Shown: positions 7,575 to 15,278 of the stretch, in pieces
How positions within the stretch are numbered: the stretch's first letter is position 1
Layout of the letters: each line of letters begins with the position of its first letter
The notes under the pieces: generated by a model
The model's input: the letters and a program-made list of their open reading frames with translations, nothing else
What the model was told of the DNA's origin: nothing
The model's database searches: none
Program-made: the position numbers and the translations under genes
DNA from: Mucilaginibacter rivuli
GTDB lineage: Bacteria > Bacteroidota > Bacteroidia > Sphingobacteriales > Sphingobacteriaceae
Direction of reading: 5' to 3'
DNA length: 64,000 bases
NCBI RefSeq assembly: GCF_019391655.1
Contig: NZ_JAHXPQ010000004.1
Location: forward strand, 496,001 to 560,000

Positions 7575-8813
7575 ATGCAACAAACGCGGTTTGATAAAAA
7601 AACAGAAACTGTAAAAACCAACCATACAAATGCCGGTAATAACGGTATCAGTTTACCGGCCGTACCCGTATTGCAGCAAAAACAAGGTGGGGTGCAGCCC
7701 ATACAACTAAAAGACAAAGTAGATAACCCATACCCGCAGGGCGAGGCAGGGTTAACGGCACATCATATCATACCACAATCTGTTTTAACTAATGTATTAA
7801 ATAAATTAGATCCCGATTACCAGGTAAAGGTGATGGCAAATTCGTTGCCCGATTTTGCAGGGCTTACCTTGAGTACAATAAGCAGTGCCAATATAACTGC
7901 ACCAAACGGAAATTCATTTTCATTAACCTATCGGGATAACAATATCGATACGCCTATCAATAAAAATACAATGGTAAGCGACCTGCGATTAAAAGCAATA
8001 GCCACGGTTAAATTTAGTGCAATGCCCGATACAGAACAAGCGAAAATAAGCTTTGACGGAAGCGACTGGGCCACCTTTAGCGCACTTTACGGGCGGTTAA
8101 AAACTGCAACAAGTGATGCCGCCGTTAAGGCTGAGGGCACAGTAGGCGATAACGCTGACAGCGATGAATCGAAGGAAAAGCAAGGCAAGCTAAAGGATAT
8201 GTATGCCGCGTTTTATCAATGGCAAAGCGGTAACCTTTTTTATGGAAGCAAGCGCTACGAAGAAGATTCGAGCGATACGCTGGATGAAGATGAGAAATAT
8301 TCGAATAAAGACGCCGAGTTTTCACGCCAGATAAAAGAAATTTATACGGTGTTAAAAGACAACGAAAAAGCGCTTAAATTATCACCCGACAAAATAACTG
8401 AAAAAATAAACCAACTTACTACGCTTACAAAAAACAGGGCCATTGCCAAATACGAATCGGGCGACTTTATATTGATAAGCAATACCAGGCAGCTTGAAAT
8501 TATGAAAGGTATAGGCATGGCTAACCGTATGGGCTTAGATAAAACGGGTAGCAGTATTCATAAGCAGGCTATAAAAGATAAGATCAAAGCACTGGACATT
8601 CATGCCGTGCTGGCCCGGGCAGAAGGCCGCCAGGCAGACTGGCAGCCAAACGGGCACCCCTTTGTAGGTTTAACTTATAACAAAAACGGAACAATTTGTA
8701 CCGTTTCGGTAAATGGCGGGCCTGGTACAGCGATAGAGAAGAGCAATAGGTTCAAATTACCCGACTTTAAAACTGCGATATTAGATTCGGTTAATACAGC
8801 AATGAATTTTTAG
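7575..8813 (+). CDS. HHIIP-motif protein, candidate secreted nuclease toxin/effector
   Basis: 412 aa, no signal peptide or TM segment. The N-terminal 55 residues are polar and contain ISLPAVPVLQQKQGGVQPIQ, a string resembling the leader region I recall from cargo proteins of extracellular contractile injection systems in Bacteroidota. Residues about 60-75 hold GLTAHHIIPQSVL, a His-His-Ile-Ile-Pro motif as in HNH/AHH-type nuclease domains of polymorphic toxins. The rest is charged and mostly helical (acidic stretch about 200-245) and ends in a small beta-rich segment (GHPFVGLTYNKNGTICTVSV). No structural injection-system gene is in the window. A small membrane protein follows 116 nt downstream and could be its immunity protein. 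The toxin role is inference. Confidence 0.55.
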   Translation: MQQTRFDKKTETVKTNHTNAGNNGISLPAVPVLQQKQGGVQPIQLKDKVDNPYPQGEAGLTAHHIIPQSVLTNVLNKLDPDYQVKVMANSLPDFAGLTLSTISSANITAPNGNSFSLTYRDNNIDTPINKNTMVSDLRLKAIATVKFSAMPDTEQAKISFDGSDWATFSALYGRLKTATSDAAVKAEGTVGDNADSDESKEKQGKLKDMYAAFYQWQSGNLFYGSKRYEEDSSDTLDEDEKYSNKDAEFSRQIKEIYTVLKDNEKALKLSPDKITEKINQLTTLTKNRAIAKYESGDFILISNTRQLEIMKGIGMANRMGLDKTGSSIHKQAIKDKIKALDIHAVLARAEGRQADWQPNGHPFVGLTYNKNGTICTVSVNGGPGTAIEKSNRFKLPDFKTAILDSVNTAMNF

Positions 8814-8815
8814 TG

Positions 8816-8835
8816 CGGATTTGCCTTGCAATCCG
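8816..8835. repeat. CGGATT/AATCCG hairpin
   Basis: A 6-bp inverted repeat with an 8-nt loop, 3 nt after the HHIIP gene stop. It belongs to the same GGATT...AATCC family as the hairpins at 6509-6553. No T-run follows, so it is a poor intrinsic terminator candidate. Confidence 0.5.
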
Positions 8836-8929
8836 GATATTTACTTACACCACTGATGAGCACAGGTTGTAAAAGAGTTAAAAGAGCTATTTGTTAGATT
8901 GAACGGAGAATAACCTACACTAAACAGGG

Positions 8930-9466
8930 ATGAAAATAACGCTTTGGAGTAATATTGAAGTTTTTGTATTCAGGTTTCTCTTCGCTAATTTCGTTTTGGT
9001 TATATTCTTTCAATACATAGGATTGATCTATGTTGCAGTTATTGATATAGCCATTCTTGCCTACTGCAGTCTGAAGGTCAGAGTAAGAGATATTGAAATA
9101 ACCGAAACAAACATCATCATTGGTCAAAAAAACACCTTTGGCAAACTAAAAAAACAGGTATATAGCAATAACCAAATTATTTTTATATACAGGCAAATGC
9201 CCACATACGAAAAGTATCGTTCGCGTACACCATTTTCAAAAAATAGCATCCTGGGTAATGTTTTAATGGTTTATTGCAAAAACGATTGTTTATTTGAGCT
9301 TACACCCGGCAAGGATGGAATGAACGACAATAAAATTATAGATATAGTTAAATATTTATTGCAGATAGGCATCAAACAAGAGTTTGAAAAGTTTGGTGAT
9401 GACGATATCAAACTTCCGTCCCCGCAGGATCCCCCGTTGGGTGACCCTGCGGAAAGCGGCAGGTAA
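8930..9466 (+). CDS. Small membrane protein, PH-like or immunity candidate
   Basis: 178 aa, not assigned to a family. The first 50 residues hold two closely spaced hydrophobic segments (FVFRFLFANFVLVIFFQYIG and LIYVAVIDIAILAYCSL). A soluble part follows with beta-strand pattern (VRVRDIEITETNIIIGQKN, NNQIIFIYRQ), as in bacterial PH-type membrane proteins. The last 15 or so residues (PSPQDPPLGDPAESGR) are encoded by a palindromic element (9418-9525), so the native C-terminus may have been replaced. Its position directly after the HHIIP toxin candidate suggests an immunity role, but nothing in the sequence proves that. Confidence 0.5.
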   Translation: MKITLWSNIEVFVFRFLFANFVLVIFFQYIGLIYVAVIDIAILAYCSLKVRVRDIEITETNIIIGQKNTFGKLKKQVYSNNQIIFIYRQMPTYEKYRSRTPFSKNSILGNVLMVYCKNDCLFELTPGKDGMNDNKIIDIVKYLLQIGIKQEFEKFGDDDIKLPSPQDPPLGDPAESGR

Positions 9467-9525
9467 CAAAGCGACATCTCGTTCCGAACAAACGCAGGGT
9501 CCTCTGCGAGAGACCCTGCGGGGAC
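9418..9525. repeat. 108-bp palindromic element with two inner hairpins
   Basis: The outer ends are perfect 11-bp inverted repeats, GTCCCCGCAGG (9418-9428) and CCTGCGGGGAC (9515-9525). Inside each end lies a hairpin: 9422-9431 with 9443-9452 (9 of 10 pairs) and 9493-9501 with 9512-9520 (9 of 9). This cruciform-like layout suggests a small non-autonomous mobile or REP-type element. Its left part supplies the stop codon and last residues of the membrane protein; its right end stops 8 bp before the PAS gene stop codon. Confidence 0.7.
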
Positions 9526-9532
9526 ATCGATC

Positions 9533-11167
9533 TTACTCTTCCGGTGATATCTGATTTAACGAAGGATACTTTTCTATCATTGCAGATGATGTAACCACGA
9601 TCTTATTAATAATTTCGTCAAGGTCGGCTGATGATATAGCTAGATGGTTTAACATTTCCTCTCTTTCCTTATCGTCTGTACATGTAGCGAGCAGGCCTGT
9701 CAGGCCCATTATCCTGGCCAGCGGCGCCCTTACCAAATGCGATTGCATCCATGATATTTCCCTGAAGGTTTTATTCTGCTCTTCCACGGTTTGAACGTAT
9801 AGCTTCCGTTCGGTCACATCACGTCCGGTAATGCAAACGCCTTTAATGCGGTTCTCTTCGTACACGGGTGTAAACGTATAACGTATCCAATAAGTGGGTT
9901 TGTTTAAACTACGGTACTTCCTGTCAAATTCAATGATTTCTCCTTTGTAAACCCTGTCTATCAGCTTCCTAAAGTAATCATGCCGGGTAGTTTCAACATA
10001 ATCAAGTATGCTTTTGCCTACTTCAAATTCCTGTTGTGTTTGGCTAAAAATCACATAATCATTCGCTTTAGCATTAAACAGCTTAATATTTAATGATGGG
10101 TATAACAGCACAAAACCATTAACCGTGCTCTCAAATATCGCTTTCAACCCCGCTTCCGATTCCTGGATCTTTAAATGGGCATTAAAAACCGCTAGCTCAT
10201 TATTCAATTGCACGGTTATATCGGTGGCTAAAACCAGCCTTACCTTGCGCCCGTCAAACTCCAGTAAGTTACTTTCAATATGGGCATATATGTGCTCTCC
10301 GTTCTTTTTAATATGATGCGCCCTTCCGTCATAAAACGTGCCGGTAACTTTATTTTGCTTTACTGTTTTTACCAATGTTTTAACATCCTCTTTGGGCCTG
10401 ATATCTTTTATGGTCATCCGTAAAAACTCGTCTTTGGTATAACCATAGTGGTTAATAGCTGCTATGTTTACATCCAAAAAAGCCAATGTATCTGTATCAA
10501 ACAGCCACATGGGTAAAGGGCTTTTATCGAATATCCTCTTGTAACGCTCCTGCAGGTTATCCTTTTTATTAATAACAATTGCCAGGCTCCTGAATATTTT
10601 ATGAACGAGCACCACGCTTACAATGCTCAAAAAAATAAGGTTTGAGCTTAGCGCGAGCCAGGCCCCGGTGCTGTACAAACCGATAAGTACGCTGTTAAAA
10701 AATTTAAAATGTATAACTAACGCGTAAAATGCGATAATTAAGCCATTTACTATGATAGACCAATAGGCATAGCGTATTGGAAATACAAGGGCCATTAAAA
10801 TGGTTAAACCGTACAGGTAGAAAATACCCGGGCCTATATAACCTAAAGCATTTATCAAAAAAACAGCTAAACCGTAAAATAAAGTAACAATAATAACTTT
10901 ACGGACGGAGGTAGCCATTTTGTTATCAAAAGTAACAATGGCAAGTGTTGCAAGGCACACAATGTCAACCACGGCTATTAAAGTATAATTATCTTTAATA
11001 GCGAGCCAGATGCCGGGGATGGCTGCAATAAAACTAACGGGAAAACAATAGACAAGAAAACTGAAAAATAATTGATTTTGCCAATAGGTAAAGTCGTTAT
11101 CATCAACATTTATACCGGGCTTTTTATCCCGTATCAAACTTTTATACCACCGCACAAAACCTTTCAT
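9533..11167 (-). CDS. Membrane PAS-domain sensor with histidine phosphoacceptor-like helix but no ATPase domain
   Basis: 544 aa from the ATG at 11167; a TTG at 11191 overlaps the promoter element and is rejected. About six TM helices occupy residues 20-205, followed by a short linker helix and two PAS domains (FDKSPLPMWLFDTDTLAFLD and AIFESTVNGFVLLYP) with a PAC-like segment (YTFTPVYEENRIKGV). The C-terminus resembles a dimerisation/phosphoacceptor helix pair (WMQSHLVRAPLARIMGLTGL) with a candidate His, but the protein stops about 60 residues later without N, G1 or G2 ATP-binding boxes. It may be a trans-phosphorylated or purely scaffolding sensor. No partner regulator is adjacent. Confidence 0.8.
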   Translation of the reverse strand: MKGFVRWYKSLIRDKKPGINVDDNDFTYWQNQLFFSFLVYCFPVSFIAAIPGIWLAIKDNYTLIAVVDIVCLATLAIVTFDNKMATSVRKVIIVTLFYGLAVFLINALGYIGPGIFYLYGLTILMALVFPIRYAYWSIIVNGLIIAFYALVIHFKFFNSVLIGLYSTGAWLALSSNLIFLSIVSVVLVHKIFRSLAIVINKKDNLQERYKRIFDKSPLPMWLFDTDTLAFLDVNIAAINHYGYTKDEFLRMTIKDIRPKEDVKTLVKTVKQNKVTGTFYDGRAHHIKKNGEHIYAHIESNLLEFDGRKVRLVLATDITVQLNNELAVFNAHLKIQESEAGLKAIFESTVNGFVLLYPSLNIKLFNAKANDYVIFSQTQQEFEVGKSILDYVETTRHDYFRKLIDRVYKGEIIEFDRKYRSLNKPTYWIRYTFTPVYEENRIKGVCITGRDVTERKLYVQTVEEQNKTFREISWMQSHLVRAPLARIMGLTGLLATCTDDKEREEMLNHLAISSADLDEIINKIVVTSSAMIEKYPSLNQISPEE

Positions 11168-11188
11168 CCGTTGCTTTTTTATAGCACA

Positions 11189-11202
11189 CAAACCTAATTA
11201 GG
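11189..11202 (-). promoter_or_regulatory. Promoter element of the PAS sensor gene with CCTAATTAGG palindrome
   Basis: TAGGTTTG on the minus strand (11196-11189) fits TAnnTTTG, 21 nt upstream of the ATG at 11167. It overlaps a perfect 10-bp palindrome CCTAATTAGG (11193-11202), which could be a regulator site or chance. No TTG box is seen at the usual -33 spacing. Confidence 0.45.
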
Positions 11203-11324
11203 ATAGTTATTTGGATGCAGTTTAAATGAAGTTACAAACTTATTTAATTATTTAAAAATCAGGATCAATATTGCTTATACGTGTATCCGATGTAACGTGA
11301 CCCACAGCTCAAAAAACTGCCCCT

Positions 11325-11353
11325 CCGCTGGCGCACGCGTGCCGCGTGTGTCC
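11325..11353. repeat. 29-bp GCTGGCGC hairpin repeat, copy 2
   Basis: Same 29-bp repeat as 6405-6433, in the short gap upstream of the PAS sensor gene and downstream of the antiporter gene. Arms are cacgcg and cgcgtg around loop tgc. Relative to copy 1 the stem pair A-T has become C-G, preserving the hairpin. Confidence 0.75.
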
Positions 11354-11400
11354 ATTATGATAGAAGGCCCTTGCAACACCCGACAGGTAACCCGCGCCCA

Positions 11401-13011
11401 TCATCCCGCCTCAAAAAACTGCCTTAATTTCTCCTCTTCCAAATCAAGCAATTCAAACTGGTGTTTTACCAGCTCATCGCTAATGTTATCTTTTTTATTG
11501 AGGGTAAGCAACAGCGCGCGTTGCTCATTAAGCAGGCGGGCCGTAATGGTTCGGTAATCTTTATAAAATTCTTCTACCCGCTCTTCAATGCCGCCCTTAT
11601 CCCAATCGTTTAACAAGGCCATATCAGCAGAGTAACGCATTTTAAGGCTTTTTACCATTTCGTTGTTAAGGGTATGCTCGGCGTAATCCTCGTCGAGTAT
11701 TTTCAGGGATAACGTAGCCAGCTTTCTGCGCATCAGTTGCCTTTGCTGGTCCAGTGGGATGGCCAGGTCAGGGTCGGGCATGTTAACCCACCTTACCACG
11801 GCAGATAGCGTTAGGCCCTGGAATACCAGTGTAACCAATATCACCGTAAAGGTGATAAACAGTATCATGTCCCGGTTAGGGAAAGCCTGGCCCGTTTTAA
11901 GCGCTAATGGTATGCTCAACGCCGCAGCGAGTGATACCACGCCGCGCATGCCCGTCCAGCCCAATAGGGCAGGTGCGCGCCAGCCGGGGGCCGGGTCGGC
12001 AACGGTAATAATATGGCTCATCAGCATGGTAACCACCGTGGCGCCATAAGTACATATAAAGCGGGCCACAATAAGTACGCCTGTAATAATAAGGCTGTAA
12101 TTAAGCGCGTTAATAAAACCATCGCGACCCAGATTTTTAATAATAACCGGAAACTCCAGCCCGATCAGGATAAATACAATGCCATTAAGCACAAAAGCCA
12201 CCGCCTCCCAAACGTTAATGCCCTGCAGCCTGCTCCGGTGCGATAAAAACTCATGCCGCCGGTACGATAGGAACAGCCCGCCGCTCACCACTGCCAGCAC
12301 GCCCGAAAAATGGAACTCTTCGGCCAGCATATACATGGCATAAGGCGTAATAAACGTAAGCAGTACATCCATATTAGTAGTTGTGGGCATCCAGCGGTGT
12401 ATGGCATAAAACATTGCGCCTACGGCTACACCAATAAGCACGCCCATTACAATCACCAATACAAAATCAATAGCGGCGGTTTTAAAAACAAAGGTGCCCG
12501 TTAACACTGCAGCCAAAGCAAAGCGGAATACCACCAAACTTGATGCATCGTTCATCAGGCTTTCGCCCTCAACAATGGTAACAAAGCGTTGGGGTACTTT
12601 AATATTTTTAAGGATGGCGCTTGCCGATACAGCATCTGGTGGCGAAATAATACCGCCCAACAAAAACCCCGTGGCCAGCGTAAAGCCCGGAATAAGCGCT
12701 GCCGATATAAATGCTACCACACACGAGGTAAGGATAACTACCGGGAAAGCGAAGCTGCTGATCACCCGGCGCCATTTCCAAAAATCTTTCCAGGATGTAT
12801 TCCACGCGGCCTCGTAAAGTAACGGCGGTAAAAATATCACGAAGATGAACTGGGGGTCGATCTCGATGCCACGTAAAAAAGGGACAAAACCCAATGGCAA
12901 TCCCACCAAAACAAGTAATATGGGATAGGCGATCTTGATCTTCTGTGCAAGCATCACCACAAAAAGGATGATAGCCAGCAGGCAGGTATATTGTATTACG
13001 GCATGATGCAT
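11401..13011 (-). CDS. Na+/H+ antiporter, CPA1 (NhaP/NHE) family
   Basis: 536 aa. About 12 TM helices fill residues 1-410, with CPA1 signatures: FIFVIFLPPLLYEAAW, the ion-binding region GGIISPPDAVSASAILK, GESLMNDASSLVVFRFAL (Asn-Asp pair) and WTGMRGVVSLAAALSIP. The C-terminal 120 residues are a charged cytoplasmic helical tail (from about PLDQQRQLMRRKLATL), as in bacterial NhaP/YjcE proteins. It should exchange cytoplasmic Na+ (or K+) for protons. It is monocistronic, starting at ATG 13011 (MHHAVIQY). Ion preference cannot be read from sequence. Confidence 0.93.
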   Translation of the reverse strand: MHHAVIQYTCLLAIILFVVMLAQKIKIAYPILLVLVGLPLGFVPFLRGIEIDPQFIFVIFLPPLLYEAAWNTSWKDFWKWRRVISSFAFPVVILTSCVVAFISAALIPGFTLATGFLLGGIISPPDAVSASAILKNIKVPQRFVTIVEGESLMNDASSLVVFRFALAAVLTGTFVFKTAAIDFVLVIVMGVLIGVAVGAMFYAIHRWMPTTTNMDVLLTFITPYAMYMLAEEFHFSGVLAVVSGGLFLSYRRHEFLSHRSRLQGINVWEAVAFVLNGIVFILIGLEFPVIIKNLGRDGFINALNYSLIITGVLIVARFICTYGATVVTMLMSHIITVADPAPGWRAPALLGWTGMRGVVSLAAALSIPLALKTGQAFPNRDMILFITFTVILVTLVFQGLTLSAVVRWVNMPDPDLAIPLDQQRQLMRRKLATLSLKILDEDYAEHTLNNEMVKSLKMRYSADMALLNDWDKGGIEERVEEFYKDYRTITARLLNEQRALLLTLNKKDNISDELVKHQFELLDLEEEKLRQFFEAG

Positions 13012-13110
13012 ACACTAAAATACAATAAATAGTGAGCTTTGAGGAAACGGGCGTATTTAAATGAAAACAATTCTCACAGCCTGTGGTCGGTGTTATCACC
13101 GCACCACCAA

Positions 13111-13935
13111 CTATTTAACACTCTTACGCTGCACGATAAAGAAACCGGCAACAAATATTACAGCGGCAAAAACAAGGCTCACCCAAACTTCGCGGGTAAA
13201 AATTTCGATAGTGAAATTTGGCATGGCCCCAATGGTTTTGCTTTTAACCGTTTTTGTAGCAGCCTGCAGGTTTGCCCATACCATATTAGGATGGGCATAA
13301 GGTATCAGGTAAACATATTGCCATTTAACCCCAAGCGTTATCCAGCCGGCTATCAGGCCCAAAAAGCCAATACCCATTGGTTTTAAAAAATCGCCCCACA
13401 ACAGGCTCAGCAAAAACTGAATGGATAGAATGCCTAACGAAGCCAAAAACAGTTTGAGATAGAGCTGCCCTAAATAAGCAGCTACGCTGTAATCGGCAAA
13501 GTGCAGTTCGGGCTTTAGTATGCCCAATAAATTACCCGTGCAAATAAGCAGCCCGTAAAACAAAAACAGGCATGTAAATAATAAAAACAAAGTATAAAAG
13601 TACTTGGCAGCGTATACCCACCATTTGGCTATTGGCAGCGTAAACAGTGTTTTCCAGGTATCAGCTTTGTGCTCAATACTGTTTACCGAGTAGGCTATAA
13701 ATATTACGTAAAAAGGCAATAGCAAATTACCCATTATGGCGGTAACAATAGCCACATAGCCAAGCCATAACATCATGCCCGGCATTTTAGTGGTATTGGC
13801 ATCAAACTTATGGGTTGCATAACCTATAAATACCAAACCCACAATAAGTAAGGGCAACACTATTGAACCCCAAAAACCCAGCGTTTTGCGGCTTTTATAA
13901 AACTCCGATCGTAGCGATAATATAAATCCTTTCAT
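13111..13935 (-). CDS. ABC-2 type exporter permease
   Basis: 274 aa, about six TM helices in the ABC-2 arrangement: an N-terminal amphipathic start (MKGFILSLRSEFYKSRKTLG), then TM1 (FWGSIVLPLLIVGLVFIGYA), a pair around residues 55-90, the YVYLIPYAHPNMVW loop, and a final TM at the C-terminus (LVFAAVIFVAGFFIVQRKS). It overlaps the ATPase gene by 4 nt, so the two are translated together. Similar permeases move lantibiotics, peptides or lipids out of the cell. The divergent LytS/LytTR pair is a plausible regulator. Confidence 0.88.
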   Translation of the reverse strand: MKGFILSLRSEFYKSRKTLGFWGSIVLPLLIVGLVFIGYATHKFDANTTKMPGMMLWLGYVAIVTAIMGNLLLPFYVIFIAYSVNSIEHKADTWKTLFTLPIAKWWVYAAKYFYTLFLLFTCLFLFYGLLICTGNLLGILKPELHFADYSVAAYLGQLYLKLFLASLGILSIQFLLSLLWGDFLKPMGIGFLGLIAGWITLGVKWQYVYLIPYAHPNMVWANLQAATKTVKSKTIGAMPNFTIEIFTREVWVSLVFAAVIFVAGFFIVQRKSVK

Positions 13936-14840
13936 GCCCCTGCTTTTTGTGTAATGGCTAAAAATAAGGTTTCCAGGTCTTTCTGCACCTTGGTAATGCT
14001 ATAAACAATAAAGCCATTTTGATTTAACAGGGCATTTATTTGGCCCATTTGCTCTTTACTTTGGTAAGCAATAAATAAGTTATTGGTTTTAGCATCAGCA
14101 ATATTGTACCCGTTAGCGTTAAGCAGGGCGGTGGCTTCATCCGTTTTGCCGGCCAGCTCAATTTGTACGCGTGGTTGGTTTAGTGCCTCCAGCTCTTCAA
14201 TACTCCCCTGGAACATCATTTTACCCTGATGAATAATACCCACATGCGTAGCCATCTTATTGATCTCGGCCAGCATATGGCTCGATATGAAAACGGTTTT
14301 GCCATGGTCGCGCGCTAATTTTATCAATAACTCGCGCATTTCTATAATACCGTTGGGGTCCAGGCCGTTGGTGGGCTCGTCAAGTATCAATAGTTTTGGG
14401 TTGCTTAATAAAGCTAAAGCTATGCCCAGGCGTTGTTTCATCCCGAGCGAATACCTTCCGGCTTTTTTATCAGCGGCAGCGGTAAGTTGTACCAAAGCCA
14501 GCATCTCGTTAACCCGGATAGTGGGTACTTGCAGCAGCATGGCACGGTTCTTCAGGTTTTCGCGGCCCGTCATGTGGGCGTATATGGCAGGTTGCTCAAT
14601 AAGCGAACCGGTTTGGCCAAGTATAGCTTCGCGGTTGGCCTGCAGCTCCTGGTCAAAAATATGTATCGAGCCCGATTCGGGCCTCAGTAAATTAAGTAAG
14701 AGTTTGATGGTGGTGGTCTTTCCGGCGCCGTTTGGCCCTAAAAAACCGTAAATGCTCCCGGCGGGGACCCGGAGCGATACAGATTTAACAACCTGCTGGT
14801 TTCCAAATGTAAATGATAGTCCTTCAGTATTTATTACCAC
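13932..14840 (-). CDS. ABC exporter ATP-binding subunit
   Basis: 302 aa if GTG 14840 is used; an earlier GTG at 14864 adds eight residues of non-ABC character. Walker A is GPNGAGKTT, the signature is YSLGMKQRLGIA, Walker B is LLILDEPTNGLD, and the switch His is in FISSHML. The C-terminal 90 residues form the extra domain typical of BcrA-type drug/peptide exporter ATPases. The GTG at 14840 sits two bases before the stop of the upstream small gene, suggesting coupled translation. It partners the ABC-2 permease encoded immediately after. Confidence 0.9.
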   Translation of the reverse strand: MVINTEGLSFTFGNQQVVKSVSLRVPAGSIYGFLGPNGAGKTTTIKLLLNLLRPESGSIHIFDQELQANREAILGQTGSLIEQPAIYAHMTGRENLKNRAMLLQVPTIRVNEMLALVQLTAAADKKAGRYSLGMKQRLGIALALLSNPKLLILDEPTNGLDPNGIIEMRELLIKLARDHGKTVFISSHMLAEINKMATHVGIIHQGKMMFQGSIEELEALNQPRVQIELAGKTDEATALLNANGYNIADAKTNNLFIAYQSKEQMGQINALLNQNGFIVYSITKVQKDLETLFLAITQKAGA

Positions 14841-15040
14841 ACTTTTTCTTTTGTTACAGAGCACACGGCTTTGAACAAATGTATGCTTTTATTGAACAAA
14901 GATGTACTTTGTGTGTAACATGATCCCTGCAAAAGGTTTTCATGCTGTTTTAACTGGTAACTAACACCCATTATCATGGCAAAAACTACAGGTATTACCA
15001 TCAATACAAATGGGTTTGAGTTTGTGATGAACTTTTTCAT
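14834..15040 (-). CDS. Small single-span membrane protein upstream of the ABC exporter
   Basis: 68 aa. It begins MKKFITNSNPFVLMVIPVVF and has one hydrophobic helix (about 11-28); the rest is polar with Cys residues. I do not recognise a family with certainty. Its stop overlaps the likely GTG start of the ATPase gene, so it heads the three-gene exporter operon. It could be a small accessory subunit of the exporter, or an unexpressed frame in the leader. Confidence 0.45.
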   Translation of the reverse strand: MKKFITNSNPFVLMVIPVVFAMIMGVSYQLKQHENLLQGSCYTQSTSLFNKSIHLFKAVCSVTKEKVW

Positions 15041-15278
15041 GGTTGATTGTTTGTTATTGTTGATTTTGATGATACAAATGAACTGTAAATACTTTATCCC
15101 TTAAAATGTATTAGACCAACAGGCACTAATTGTAGATGAACGGGCTGTACAACCCACCAACGGTTTATCGGTTTTATAAAGTGGTTCATCGTTAAAATAC
15201 GGGTATACATCTAAATAGTACGCCGGTATCATATTAATTTTTCTATTTTAGGATATTGATTAACGCGATATTTTAAAA
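15041..15278. other. Divergent intergenic region, exporter operon / lytS-like gene
   Basis: 238 bp between divergently transcribed operons. It is AT-rich and should hold both promoters, but no clear TAnnTTTG with -33 partner was identified. The LytTR regulator encoded to the right is a candidate binder, yet no pair of LytTR-type direct repeats could be named with confidence. Confidence 0.4.

Noticed and set aside
7575..9466. Complete contractile injection system
   Set aside because: No sheath, tube, baseplate, spike or AAA+ ATPase gene lies in the window; only a possible cargo gene is present.
11189..11191. TTG start for the PAS sensor
   Set aside because: It overlaps the -7 element, and an ATG follows in frame at 11167.
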